Below are positions 10,429 through 19,997 of a stretch of 52,094 nucleotides of DNA, in pieces (the first letter of the stretch is position 1; each line of letters opens with the position of its first letter). The notes under the pieces were generated by a model. It was not told where the DNA came from. It saw only the letters and a list, made by a program, of their open reading frames with translations, and searched no databases. The translations under genes were made by a program, and so were the position numbers. The stretch is from Candidatus Omnitrophota bacterium (GTDB taxonomy: Bacteria > Omnitrophota > Gorgyraeia > Aquiviventales > Aquiviventaceae), in contig JAHFGV010000018.1 in assembly GCA_023247255.1 (NCBI GenBank), positions 1 through 52,094 of the forward strand. Direction: 5' to 3'.

Positions 10429-11046
10429 TTATAGCTTGCCGTCCAACAATGCCTTGAGCTGCCAACGCGCCCGATTCAAACGCGACTTGACGGTTCCCGC
10501 ACGAATACCCAACATCTGAGCGATCTCTTCGTAGGAGTAACCTTGTAGATCCCTCAAGACAACCACGTTGCGGAAAGGCTCCTCAAGCATCTGAAGCGTT
10601 TTAAGCAACTGCTCGCGCTTTTCACGACGCTCCATCGCCACCGCAGGACCTGGTGTCGGATCGGCAACCTCTTGGATTCGAGTCCCTTCTTCGGTGTCCC
10701 GAGGCGCCTCCAAGGACGTGACGATGAAACGCCTCCTGCGTGCCCACCACCGGCGACGGTTCCGACAGAGATTCAACGTAATCGCAATCACCCACGTGGA
10801 GAATTTGGCATCGTGCCGAAACGTGCCGATGGCCCGATAGGCCCGGATAAAAACTTCCTGGGCGATATCCTTCGCCTCCTCGTCATTGCCTAACATCCTC
10901 AAGGACACAGCGAAGACCTGCTGCTGATGTCGAATCACCAATCGATCAAATGCTTCCAGATCCCCCGCCTGAGCGCGCTCGATGAACCTGGCCTCATCAA
11001 ATAAAGGATCCGCAGAAGAGAAATTCGCACCTACTTGATTAGACAC
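10429..11046 (-). CDS. ECF RNA polymerase sigma factor (RpoE-like)
   Basis: 205 aa; region 2 (FDRLVIRHQQQVFAVSLRMLGNDEEAKDIAQEVFIRAYR), region 4 (YSYEEIAQMLGIRAGTVKSRLNRARWQLK). Confidence 0.93.
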   Translation of the reverse strand: MSNQVGANFSSADPLFDEARFIERAQAGDLEAFDRLVIRHQQQVFAVSLRMLGNDEEAKDIAQEVFIRAYRAIGTFRHDAKFSTWVIAITLNLCRNRRRWWARRRRFIVTSLEAPRDTEEGTRIQEVADPTPGPAVAMERREKREQLLKTLQMLEEPFRNVVVLRDLQGYSYEEIAQMLGIRAGTVKSRLNRARWQLKALLDGKL

Positions 11047-11047
11047 C

Positions 11048-12202
11048 TCAGAACGCTCCCTGTTCCCTCACCGTTTTCTCCGCGGCGGCAATCCGTTTCA
11101 TAATGGCGGGATGGTCGTAGAAAAACCACTCCACCCATCGGGGCGGTGAAGGATCGGCAAGGTTAAGTACCGCGAGTTTGCGCAACGCGCTGGCGAAGGC
11201 TCCCTGCTGAGAAGTCGTGCTGATCGCAAACCGATCGGCCTGCCACTCAAAGTGGCGAGAGATGGCTTGCTGCAGGGGCAGGGTCAATAAACTGAGAAGA
11301 GAGAACCACAAGGCCAGCGTCGGAAAGCCGGCGATATCCGAAAGATCCCTAAGGCCCAGTGGAATAATCCATAGCCCTCCGACAAGAGCCGTCAGACTGA
11401 ACGCAACCCAAGAACCCAAGGTGCTGATGAGAAGGAGCTTGCTGATGTGCCGAAAGCGCTGATGTCCCAACTCATGAGCCAATACCCCCTCAATCTCATC
11501 GGCGCTGAATTGCTCAAGCAGCGTGTCTGAGAGAAGCACGCGTCGCGTCTTACCAAGACCCACCAGAGCCGCATTGGCCTTGCGGGTCTCCACCCCAAGT
11601 TCAAGTCGAAAGACTCCAAGCGCTTGGATACCCACACGCTGACACAAGCTCAACAGACGCTTCGCCAGCGATTCATCCTGCAATGGGGCGATCTTGTAGA
11701 AGATGGGCAAAAGCAGTGTTGGAAACATTCTTGCCAACACCACGCTGAAGGTCACCCAACCGATCGTTGCCCACAATGGCCAAGATTCGGACGCATACCG
11801 CAAGAGCGCGTAGAGTCCTTCCACGAGCAAGGCTCCGAACAGAACACCGATGGCCAGTTGCTTGGCTTCTCGGACTAGCCATTGTTTCAGCGTCATACGA
11901 GAGAGTCCGAACCGATGCTCAAGCAGGAAGGAACTGTAGAAATTCAGGGGCAGAAAGACCATCTCATAAAGAACACCGGCCACCATCCAATAGTCCAGAA
12001 TCACAAGCCACTCGATAGTAGCCCGATCCGTCCACCAGCGAGCGATCGCTTGGGAGAACCCGGAGCCTTGAAAGAGCCCTAGCACAAGCAGCGAGCCGAG
12101 AAGCTTCACAAGCAGCAGCCGATACCGGATGTCGGCGTAGCGTCGAGCGGAATCGGAACTCGCATCCGTAGCCTGTGCGGAAACACGCGCAGCCTCAGTC
12201 AT
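11048..12202 (-). CDS. Ste24/CAAX prenyl protease 1-like M48 metalloprotease
   Basis: HELGHQRF zinc motif, multiple TM helices. ORF track start (12310) overlaps glpD by 116 bp; ATG at 12202 (MTEAARVSAQ) is preferred. Confidence 0.88.
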   Translation of the reverse strand: MTEAARVSAQATDASSDSARRYADIRYRLLLVKLLGSLLVLGLFQGSGFSQAIARWWTDRATIEWLVILDYWMVAGVLYEMVFLPLNFYSSFLLEHRFGLSRMTLKQWLVREAKQLAIGVLFGALLVEGLYALLRYASESWPLWATIGWVTFSVVLARMFPTLLLPIFYKIAPLQDESLAKRLLSLCQRVGIQALGVFRLELGVETRKANAALVGLGKTRRVLLSDTLLEQFSADEIEGVLAHELGHQRFRHISKLLLISTLGSWVAFSLTALVGGLWIIPLGLRDLSDIAGFPTLALWFSLLSLLTLPLQQAISRHFEWQADRFAISTTSQQGAFASALRKLAVLNLADPSPPRWVEWFFYDHPAIMKRIAAAEKTVREQGAF

Positions 12203-13841
12203 CGGAATCCGCAGCGGTCGAAGCGGAAAACACCGGGGATTGGCCTGCTGATGACCGGAAGGACAGACCCCGCGCCAGTTCCGTTTTGTATGCCTTAACC
12301 TGGGCATCAATCGATTGCGGAATGTTTCGCACGTATCGCGTCAGCAACAGCGCGATGGTGGACAAGGCATCCAGACCCTGACAGGAGCTCCAAGCGATCC
12401 GCGTCCGACGGATAAAAACATCGCTGATCGTACAGGCCATTTCCCGCGCAATCGCATGAACCCATTCGGCTTCCAGGTAATCATGGTGGGGACAGACAGG
12501 CTTTGCCAAAGCAGGCTCACGATCGATCAACTGAAGAATGGCGATGGCACGGGTGCCGTAACGAGTCAAGAGCTTGGTCAATAATTCGGGGTCTGTCCGA
12601 TGCGTCAGATCCTTCCAATGATCGAGATTGATGGCATCGGCAGACTCCATCAAATTCACCTGATCCGTCAAGCATCGTTCGGACGTCCATCGATGCATCT
12701 TGAGAATCCAGTCCACCGCTTGGCGAGCCATCAGGCGATAAGTCGTGTATTTGCCTCCCAAGACACTGATGAGCCCTTGAGGATCCTGATCGAGCCGATG
12801 CTCTCGAGAAGCCTGTCTGGCGGATCCGGAAAAAGCCAACAAGGGTCGGGCGCCGGCAAAACTCGCCACCACCTCTTGGATTCCCACACGGCTTCCGGGT
12901 AAGATGCGATTGACTTCTGTGAGCAGATAATCCACTTCCTTGGCATTGGCAGCCAAGCGATCGAGGGATCCGTCCACCGCCGATTCCGTTGTTCCCACCA
13001 ACGTATAATTTCCCCACGGCAACAGGAAAATCCGACGCTGATCTTGCGTCTGGGAGAAAATCCCCTGATGCACCAAGCGTGGCAATACCAGATGAATACC
13101 TTTTGTGGGCGCCAGGCGAGGCTCAGCATCCACCTGGCTCATTTGACGAATACGATCCGCCCACGGCCCGGCGGCATTCACCACGACCTGGGAGTGCACT
13201 TCATGGGTCTTCGCCGTCCAAACATCTTCTACCGCCGCACCACATATTTTGCGATTCGCACTCAGCAGGGTTCGTAACCGGACATAGTTGCAACAGACCG
13301 CACCGAATTCAACGGCTTGGAGAATATTCGCCAGGCACAACCGCGCGTCATCCATCTGGCAGTCGGTGTAGAGCCCCACCGAGCGCAAGCCTTCAACGCA
13401 CAGGCCAGGCTCCAGGCTCGATACCCGACGCCTCGAGAGCATCCGATGGGACGTAAAGGGATCTCCCCATGCCAGAAGATCATAGAGGGAAAGCCCCAGC
13501 TTGATTTTCCAAGGCTCATCGCGATGGCCTTCGTAGGTGGGAAGCAACACAGACACAGGACAGACTAAGGCGGGAGCGATCGTCCGCAGGATCTGCCGCT
13601 CGCGCAGGCTTTCACGAACCAGACGCACCCGCCCCTGCTCCAGATAGCGCAGGCCTCCGTGGATCAACTTCGAGGTTTTGGAACTCGTGCCGCTCGCAAA
13701 ATCCCCTTGCTCGATCAGGGCGACTTTCAGTCCACGCATCGCAGCGTCGCGTGCGATTCCGGCTCCGACGATGCCACCCCCGATGATGAGTACTTGAAAA
13801 CGCTCACGCGTCAATCGGTTAATCAGCTCCGTTCGAGTCAT
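12195..13841 (-). CDS. glpD: Glycerol-3-phosphate dehydrogenase
   Basis: 548 aa; FAD-binding VLIIGGGIVGAGIARDAAMRGLKVALIEQGDFASGTSSKTSKLIHGGLRYLE. Confidence 0.94.
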   Translation of the reverse strand: MTRTELINRLTRERFQVLIIGGGIVGAGIARDAAMRGLKVALIEQGDFASGTSSKTSKLIHGGLRYLEQGRVRLVRESLRERQILRTIAPALVCPVSVLLPTYEGHRDEPWKIKLGLSLYDLLAWGDPFTSHRMLSRRRVSSLEPGLCVEGLRSVGLYTDCQMDDARLCLANILQAVEFGAVCCNYVRLRTLLSANRKICGAAVEDVWTAKTHEVHSQVVVNAAGPWADRIRQMSQVDAEPRLAPTKGIHLVLPRLVHQGIFSQTQDQRRIFLLPWGNYTLVGTTESAVDGSLDRLAANAKEVDYLLTEVNRILPGSRVGIQEVVASFAGARPLLAFSGSARQASREHRLDQDPQGLISVLGGKYTTYRLMARQAVDWILKMHRWTSERCLTDQVNLMESADAINLDHWKDLTHRTDPELLTKLLTRYGTRAIAILQLIDREPALAKPVCPHHDYLEAEWVHAIAREMACTISDVFIRRTRIAWSSCQGLDALSTIALLLTRYVRNIPQSIDAQVKAYKTELARGLSFRSSAGQSPVFSASTAADSDD

Positions 13842-13847
13842 TCCTCA

Positions 13848-13875
13848 CAGACTCCAGACTACAGACTACAGACAA
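13848..13875. repeat. Heptad-phased short repeat array
   Basis: CAGACTC|CAGACTA|CAGACTA|CAGACAA between glpD and glpK. Confidence 0.7.
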
Positions 13876-13881
13876 CAAACC

Positions 13882-15387
13882 TCAGTTCTTGAAATGCCGA
13901 CGTTGGATATCGGCAGTACGAACACGGGAAACAGCCTCTTGCCAACCGGAATAAAGACGTTTGCACTGCGCGGCTTTCATGCGCGGATGGAAGATGCGAT
14001 CCGGACGTCCCATGAATGCACCGATCCGCTCGGACCGCCACCAGCCAATGCCAATCCCTGCTAAGAGGGCTGCCCCCTTAGCCGTATTGGCGATCATCTT
14101 CGGACGCACCACGTCGATACCCAGAATGTCCGCTTGAAATTGCATCAGCCAATCATTCTGCGCCGCTCCCCCATCGACCTGCAAACGCTTGAGCGTGATC
14201 CCACTGTCTCGCTGCATGGCGTCCACGACATCTTTTGTTTGGTAAGCCAGCGACTCAAGGGTCGCTCGAATGATGATCTCACGACTGGTCCCTCGCGTCA
14301 GCCCGACGATCGCCCCACGCGCATTCATATCCCAGTAGGGAGCGCCCAACCCGACGAATGCAGGAACGACAATGACGCCGTCCGTACCCTTCAAACGTCG
14401 AGCGATCGCCTCCGTCTCAGCAGCCGTTTCAATGAGACGCAATTCATCTCGCAACCATTGGATCGCGGCTCCCGCGATAAACACGCTGCCTTCCAATGCG
14501 TAGGCGGGCTCTTTATCCGCTCCCCAGACGAGAGTAGTCAAAAGACCCTGGCGGCTGCGCACACAACGTTTGCCCGTATGCAAGAGCAAAAAGCAACCGG
14601 TCCCGTAGGTGTTTTTGGCGCTGCCAGGAGTCAGGCATCCATGCCCTACCATCGAGGCTTGTTGATCACCGGCGATTCCTGCAATGGGAATCCCAGCAGG
14701 AAGCGGTGAGTGGGCGGCAGTGACTCCAAACAGACCACTGGGAGGTTTCACCTGAGGCAGGAGTGATGGAGGAATGCCGAGGATATGAAGCAACGCCTCA
14801 TCCCAACGGTGGGTGCGGATGTTATAAACAAGGGTGCGCGAGGCGTTAGTGTAGTCGGTCGCGTGTACCTTGCTGCCTGTGAGATTCCACAGCAGCCAAC
14901 TATCGACGGTGCCGAACGCCAAATCCCCACGTTGTGCCCTCTTGCGAAGGCCAGGCACGTGATCCAACAGCCAGCAGATCTTGGTTCCGGAGAAATACGC
15001 ATCGAGCACAAGGCCGGTTTTGGATTGAAAAGCTCGGGAGTAGCCCGTCGCTTTCAGCCGATCGCATAACGCCGACGTCCGACGACACTGCCAGACAATC
15101 GCGTTGGCAACGGGTCTTCCCGTCGCGCGATCCCAGAGAATTGTCGTCTCGCGCTGGTTGGTGATGCCGATAGCTTGGATTCGGCTTGAGCGGATACGTC
15201 CGGCATCGAGTGCCCGTTTAATCACCCATCGGGTGACTGCCAGGATTTCCTCGGGATCATGCTCCACCCAGCCGGGCTTGGGATAGTGCTGCGGGATTTC
15301 TTCGTAGGCGCGCGCCACTACACGCGCCTGGCGGTCAAGAACAAGGACTGTGGTCCCCGTCGTCCCCTGATCAATGGCGAGGATCAT
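13882..15387 (-). CDS. glpK: Glycerol kinase
   Basis: MILAIDQGTTGTTVLVLDR N-terminus, GIAGDQQASMVGHGCLTPGSAKNTYGTGCFLL; start trimmed from 15465 to the ATG at 15387. Confidence 0.95.
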   Translation of the reverse strand: MILAIDQGTTGTTVLVLDRQARVVARAYEEIPQHYPKPGWVEHDPEEILAVTRWVIKRALDAGRIRSSRIQAIGITNQRETTILWDRATGRPVANAIVWQCRRTSALCDRLKATGYSRAFQSKTGLVLDAYFSGTKICWLLDHVPGLRKRAQRGDLAFGTVDSWLLWNLTGSKVHATDYTNASRTLVYNIRTHRWDEALLHILGIPPSLLPQVKPPSGLFGVTAAHSPLPAGIPIAGIAGDQQASMVGHGCLTPGSAKNTYGTGCFLLLHTGKRCVRSRQGLLTTLVWGADKEPAYALEGSVFIAGAAIQWLRDELRLIETAAETEAIARRLKGTDGVIVVPAFVGLGAPYWDMNARGAIVGLTRGTSREIIIRATLESLAYQTKDVVDAMQRDSGITLKRLQVDGGAAQNDWLMQFQADILGIDVVRPKMIANTAKGAALLAGIGIGWWRSERIGAFMGRPDRIFHPRMKAAQCKRLYSGWQEAVSRVRTADIQRRHFKN

Positions 15388-15580
15388 CCCCTCACCTGTG
15401 GAGCCCCACAGGATGAGCCTGTGGCACCGGCAACCCCACCCCGATGGGGGCGACATCCTGCCCACCCAGCCGGCTCTGCACTACCGGGTCGCCCACGGCC
15501 GAAGACCGTGGCGCAATGGCGGGGTTGATTAGCCGAAGGCCGGCCGCTGTCATGATGAAGCAGTTGCGGTGACAACGACC

Positions 15581-15621
15581 GTTTCGCCTTCGCGAGTCGT
15601 AAATCTGTAGAAAGGCGAAAC
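15581..15621. repeat. Short inverted repeat
   Basis: GTTTCGCCTT (15581-15590) and AAGGCGAAAC (15612-15621), perfect 10-bp arms. Confidence 0.45.
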
Positions 15622-15896
15622 CCAACAAGTGGTAGGATCATCAAGACAGAAGTATACCAAAGATGGGATCAATATGTCAGATGTACTGAACGGGGGGGCA
15701 GAGAAGCTGGGGGTGAGGGGATACGTATGAAGCGGAGAGTATTGATAGATCTGCCTCGAATCTGTGCGTTTGAGAAGATCTGGCGGTATTGCCAGGCACT
15801 CTGATATGAACACTTCTGTAGGCTTGCAGCGCTTGAGTCATTCTATTGAGTCTCGCAAATCAGCATGACAGCGTTTCTCGACGGTGAAGCCTGTCA

Positions 15897-16036
15897 TGAA
15901 ATTCCTCGAGCATCAATAGTACCGTCGTTCGTCGTCCATGGATCGTCGTTCGCGAACCACGAACGACGAATCACGAACGACGGTACTTAGGTCCGTAGCT
16001 TTGCGCCCCCACCTTAGCGTGGGTTTACCTTTTCGG
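15897..16036 (-). ncRNA. GEMM (cyclic di-GMP-I)-like riboswitch motif, possibly degenerate or with expanded variable stem
   Basis: Minus-strand CCGAAAAGGUAAACCCACGCUAAGGUGGGGGCGCAAAGCUACGGACCUAAG matches the 5' half of the GEMM consensus (GGCAAACC..GAAA..GG..ACGCAAAGC..CCGGCCUAA); 3' half only weakly recognisable (UGAUGCUCGAGGAAUUUC). Confidence 0.45.
15918..15987. repeat. 70-bp palindrome built of heptad repeats
   Basis: AGTACCGTCGTTCGT ... ACGAACGACGGTACT perfect 15-bp arms, internal GTTCGCGAAC core, right arm CACGAAC|GACGAAT|CACGAAC|GACGGTA. Confidence 0.88.
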
Positions 16037-16118
16037 AGAACGCTTCAGCCTTCACGAATGGTTACCCCAAACATACCCGATCTTCATCTCGGTTGACAAA
16101 TCCGGGAAAACGATCTTT

Positions 16119-16335
16119 CCTTCCAGTATATTACCGCCAACCGTAAAGTGTTATTTCCAGATTCTTGAGGATGCCTTGATTGGGCGGTTCATTCCCGCCT
16201 ATCGAACCCGTCCCAAACGGCGAGTCATTCTGTCCCCTCGTTTCTATTTTTTCGATGTGGGGATTGTTAACTTTCTGCTTAAACGAGGCTCCATTGCTCC
16301 CAAGAACGAAGCGATCGGACGCGCCTTCGAACATT
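16119..16335 (+). pseudogene. Remnant of a DUF4143/AAA ATPase gene (C-terminal fragment)
   Basis: Translation ILPPTVKCYFQILEDALIGRFIPAYRTRPKRRVILSPRFYFFDVGIVNFLLKRGSIAPKNEAIGRAFEH resembles the DUF4143 core of AAA family ATPases; no N-terminal ATPase. Confidence 0.6.
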
Positions 16336-16427
16336 TGAAATGTGTCACGAGCATGGTGGCCGCTACACTACGAATGAATTTTGAGATGACGAAGGTGTAT
16401 AATCAATGCGACTCATCGAGAGGAGTG

Positions 16428-17243
16428 ATGCGGAAGATGGCCTTGACTCATTCGTTGTTAGCGCAATACGCTCGGCAAGCGGAGAAAGCGGCACAACAGG
16501 CCGGTTCGCTTTTGGCTCCGCTGTTAGGTCAGCCAAAGACGGTGAAGACCAAGCGCTCAGCCATCGACCTCGTTACCGAGTTGGACAAAAACTCCGAACA
16601 AATCATCTACCGAATCCTGATGCAAGCCTGTCCGGGATCTGACTTTCTGGGGGAAGAGCGCGGGGGAAATCGCAATGGCTCGCCTTTACGTTGGATCGTC
16701 GATCCCTTGGATGGAACCATGAATTTCGTCCACGGCTTGCCGCTTTTCGGAGTCTCGATCGCTTTGGAATATCAAAGCCGTATCGTGGTGGGTGTGACTT
16801 ACGATCCCATCCGTCGGGAGATGTTCACGGCTGTGAAGAATCGCGGGGCTTTCTTGAATGGCAGACGCATTCACGTATCCAAAACACACAGGCTCTCTCA
16901 GAGCCTTTTGTCCAGCGGCTTTTCAGCTAAGTTCCGCACGCACGCAGCGCCGTACCTGGCCTGGTTTGAGGCGTTTGAATCGCGCTCGCATGCCGTCCGA
17001 CGCATAGGCACTACGGTATTGTGCCTGGCCTATGTCGCTTGTGGACGCATGGAAGGATTCTATGAAAAGGACCTCTGGCCGTGGGATATCGCTGCCGGCA
17101 TGTTGCTCGTCGAGGAAGCAGGCGGGCGGGTAACCAACTTCAAGGGACAAGCGCCGTCGTTAGCGCAAGGACAGCTGGTTGCTTCCAACCGGCACATCCA
17201 TTCCGCCATGCTGCGTGTGCTCCAAAACGCGCTTTCGTCTTAG
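16428..17243 (+). CDS. Inositol monophosphatase family protein
   Basis: WIVDPLDGTMNFVHGLPLFGVSIAL and DLWPWDIAAGMLLVEEAGG motifs; GAGGAG Shine-Dalgarno before ATG 16428. Confidence 0.92.
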   Translation: MRKMALTHSLLAQYARQAEKAAQQAGSLLAPLLGQPKTVKTKRSAIDLVTELDKNSEQIIYRILMQACPGSDFLGEERGGNRNGSPLRWIVDPLDGTMNFVHGLPLFGVSIALEYQSRIVVGVTYDPIRREMFTAVKNRGAFLNGRRIHVSKTHRLSQSLLSSGFSAKFRTHAAPYLAWFEAFESRSHAVRRIGTTVLCLAYVACGRMEGFYEKDLWPWDIAAGMLLVEEAGGRVTNFKGQAPSLAQGQLVASNRHIHSAMLRVLQNALSS

Positions 17244-17278
17244 CCCACCTGGAAGTCGTCTAAAACCCAGTTCTCTTT

Positions 17279-17422
17279 CTAACAGGCTGCGGAAAAACCC
17301 TTCGTGGTTCTTGGTTGAGGGTTCAGGGCAAATACACCACTGCTCGTCGGTGAGACGGGTCCTGGCCCCCAGCCCAGAACCCCGAACCCTGAACCGACTG
17401 GAATTTTTCAGCATCCTGCTAG
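17279..17422 (+). mobile_element. MITE-like element, copy 1
   Basis: Terminal inverted repeats CTAACAGGCTGCGGAAAAA / CTAGCAGGATGCTGAAAAA (rc); near-identical inverted copy at 27506-27656; no ORF of its own. Confidence 0.75.
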
Positions 17423-17427
17423 AGTGC

Positions 17428-18636
17428 CTAACGCGCCAGAACCGTCAGCAGTTCCATGTGCGGGGTCTGAGGAAACATGTCGAAAGCCATAACGTCTGAG
17501 AGACGGTAGCGCGGAAATCCGCAAAGCAAGCCTTGAAGATCACGGACCAATGACTGGACATTGCAGGAAAGGTAGACGATCGCCGCAGGACGAGCAGCCA
17601 GAATCCCATTGAGCGTTTGTGGATGCAGCCCGGCGCGGGGGGGATCGAGGGCAATCACATCAGGCTTGGCCTCTTGGAGCCAGAAGCGACGATCCATTAA
17701 GAGGCTTTCCGTACGCCCCACCCGAAAATCGATATTATTCAAGCCATTGCGCGTCGCATTGATCCGTGCCATCTCCAAATGATGGGGCTCAACGTCAATG
17801 CCGTATACGGTTTGAAAACTCTTTGAGAGATAGAACCCCACCAAACCGATCCCGCAGTAAAGATCCCACGCAACCCGTCGAGAAGTTTCCGGAAGCAAGC
17901 GGTCAATCTGCTCGTACAGGCGATGGGCCTGGGCTCCATTGGGTTGAAGAAAGCTCAAGGGATGGATCTGAAGTCGAAAAGGGCCTAATTCATCTTCAAG
18001 ATACTTCGATCCGCGCAGATGAATCAGTTCTTCCGGAACAGCCACGTCCGCGAGTTTCTGGCTGACGCCCCAATAGACGCTGGCAATGGCCGGTATCCGC
18101 TCCATCAACCTGTCGACGATTTTCTCAACGATGGAACGGTTGCCTGAAGTGGTGATCAGACACAGCAATACCTCTTTCCGGCAGCGGCTGTGGCGGATTA
18201 TCAGATACCGGAAGAAACCCTGATGGGTCTTGGGATTATACGCGGGAAGACCCGTTTGTTCCGCGAGCGTCCGCACCTCTTGAATGACCTGGGCCGATGG
18301 CTCAGGAAGCAAAAGACAGTCTTCTAAATCGACCAGGCGCCAGAAGGAGCGCGCGGCATGATAGCCGAGGGTCATGCGTCCCTCCGAGCAGCCGAACGTC
18401 AGTTCGGCTTTGTTCCGATACCTCCAGGGCTCATCCACAGGAATAACGGGAATCGACGGAACTAAACCCAGACTGCCAAAGGCCCGCTGAATGCGCTGAG
18501 CCTTAAGAGTCAGTTGATCCGCGTAGGAGATATCCTGCAACGAACACCCGCCACAAGTGCCAAAGTAAGGACAGGGAGCCTCTACTGGCGCATAGGGAGC
18601 TTTTTCCTGGAGCAAAAGTTGTTGCGAACTGCCCAT
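17428..18636 (-). CDS. rlmD: 23S rRNA (uracil-5-)-methyltransferase, RumA/TrmA family
   Basis: CPYFGTCGGCSLQDISYADQL, WDLYCGIGLVGFYL, ALDPPRAGLHP, IVYLSCNVQSLVRDL. Confidence 0.87.
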   Translation of the reverse strand: MGSSQQLLLQEKAPYAPVEAPCPYFGTCGGCSLQDISYADQLTLKAQRIQRAFGSLGLVPSIPVIPVDEPWRYRNKAELTFGCSEGRMTLGYHAARSFWRLVDLEDCLLLPEPSAQVIQEVRTLAEQTGLPAYNPKTHQGFFRYLIIRHSRCRKEVLLCLITTSGNRSIVEKIVDRLMERIPAIASVYWGVSQKLADVAVPEELIHLRGSKYLEDELGPFRLQIHPLSFLQPNGAQAHRLYEQIDRLLPETSRRVAWDLYCGIGLVGFYLSKSFQTVYGIDVEPHHLEMARINATRNGLNNIDFRVGRTESLLMDRRFWLQEAKPDVIALDPPRAGLHPQTLNGILAARPAAIVYLSCNVQSLVRDLQGLLCGFPRYRLSDVMAFDMFPQTPHMELLTVLAR

Positions 18637-18724
18637 CGTATCTCCGGAGATAGAAAACTACGTCAGGTGAAAGGTGCGCGGTGTCAGGCCGAGCATCTGT
18701 TCTGCTCTTACCTGTCAGTCGTTC

Positions 18725-19402
18725 CTACCACCGCGGCTTTGAACGCAACCATAGACCGGCAACGATTCCATTCACAAACCCACCGATGTGCGCCCAGAAC
18801 GCCACTCCTCCCACGTCCGCAACCTGACCGATCGCCGTAAACCCGCCCCACCATTGCAGGAGAAACCAAATACCGAGGAAAACAAAGGCCGGCACGTGAA
18901 TCGTTTCCCAAACAATACCCATAGGGACCAACGTCACCACCCGTGCTGAGGGAAACAACATCAAATAGGCACCGAGGACTCCGGCGATCGCGCCACTGGC
19001 TCCCACCATCGGAATCGAAGAACCGGGAGAAGCAAACATCTGAACGATACCCGCCAGGACTCCACTTCCAAGATAAAGCAGAAGGAAACGGATTGGCCTA
19101 AGAAAGTCTTCCACATTATCGGCAAAAATCCAAAGATAGAGCATGTTGCTGGCAAGATGAAAAATCCCGCCGTGAAGAAACTGAGACGTTAGTAGCGTCA
19201 AAAATAGCGGCGGCCAGTCCAACAAGTCACCGGGACCGCTGATCAGCCAATGGGACGGCACCAGACCGAAGCGATAGAGAAACACTTCCCGGTTGGCTCC
19301 CTGCCGGATTTCAACGATGAACAGGACTATATTGAGGAAAATCAACGCCCGGCTCATCCAAGGAATATGCCGGGAAGGTAGCGTGTCACGAATAGGGATC
19401 AT
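18725..19402 (-). CDS. Rhomboid family intramembrane serine protease
   Basis: GASGAIAGVLGAYL catalytic Ser motif, AHIGGFVNGIVAGL His motif, multiple TM; start trimmed to 19402. Confidence 0.88.
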   Translation of the reverse strand: MIPIRDTLPSRHIPWMSRALIFLNIVLFIVEIRQGANREVFLYRFGLVPSHWLISGPGDLLDWPPLFLTLLTSQFLHGGIFHLASNMLYLWIFADNVEDFLRPIRFLLLYLGSGVLAGIVQMFASPGSSIPMVGASGAIAGVLGAYLMLFPSARVVTLVPMGIVWETIHVPAFVFLGIWFLLQWWGGFTAIGQVADVGGVAFWAHIGGFVNGIVAGLWLRSKPRW

Positions 19403-19538
19403 CCCACCACCTACGGCTGCCACGCCTGTGGTGTGGCAATGCAAAACGTCCCCCTTTGTACAATCGCATGGCTATTACCTGTCAGAAAAACATCTTCGGA
19501 TTGCATGGGCTGCCGCAAGCAGCCCGCCGCAGGTGGAA

Positions 19539-19979
19539 TCATGCCGTCAGAACCTCCTGAGCCTTGAGGAGGACCTGACGTTCGTTCTCATAGGTTGCCA
19601 ACGCCAGGGCTTGCTGAAATGGAACCCACCGCGCTTCAATGGCCTCGGCATCACAGGGACCCAATTGTCCCCCGACCGGACGCATGAGAAAGAACGTTAC
19701 AGTCTTCTGATAGCTTAAGCCATCCGCCGGGGTTGTGAACGAATAGCTGATCTCACCAAGCGGACGCAGAATCTGAGCGACCAAACCCGTCTCCTCTTGA
19801 ACCTCGCGCAAGGCCGCCTCTGACGGTTGCTCATTGGATTCCAAATGTCCCTTAGGCAAACACCAGGCGTAACCCTGATGCCGCTGCCGTCGGATCAGGC
19901 AGACTTCATACGCGTTTCCTTGGCCTAACTGAACCACGACCCCACCGGCAGAAACCTGGGGGATAGAAGGAGGATTCAT
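19539..19979 (-). CDS. NUDIX hydrolase
   Basis: GHLESNEQPSEAALREVQEETGLVA Nudix box. Confidence 0.9.
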   Translation of the reverse strand: MNPPSIPQVSAGGVVVQLGQGNAYEVCLIRRQRHQGYAWCLPKGHLESNEQPSEAALREVQEETGLVAQILRPLGEISYSFTTPADGLSYQKTVTFFLMRPVGGQLGPCDAEAIEARWVPFQQALALATYENERQVLLKAQEVLTA

Positions 19980-19997
19980 GAAGGAGGTATCCCGCGT

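Noticed and set aside
15550-15813. 87-aa ORF downstream of the GEMM-like motif
   Set aside because: Low-complexity composition, no recognisable family or RBS; not enough to call it the riboswitch-controlled gene.
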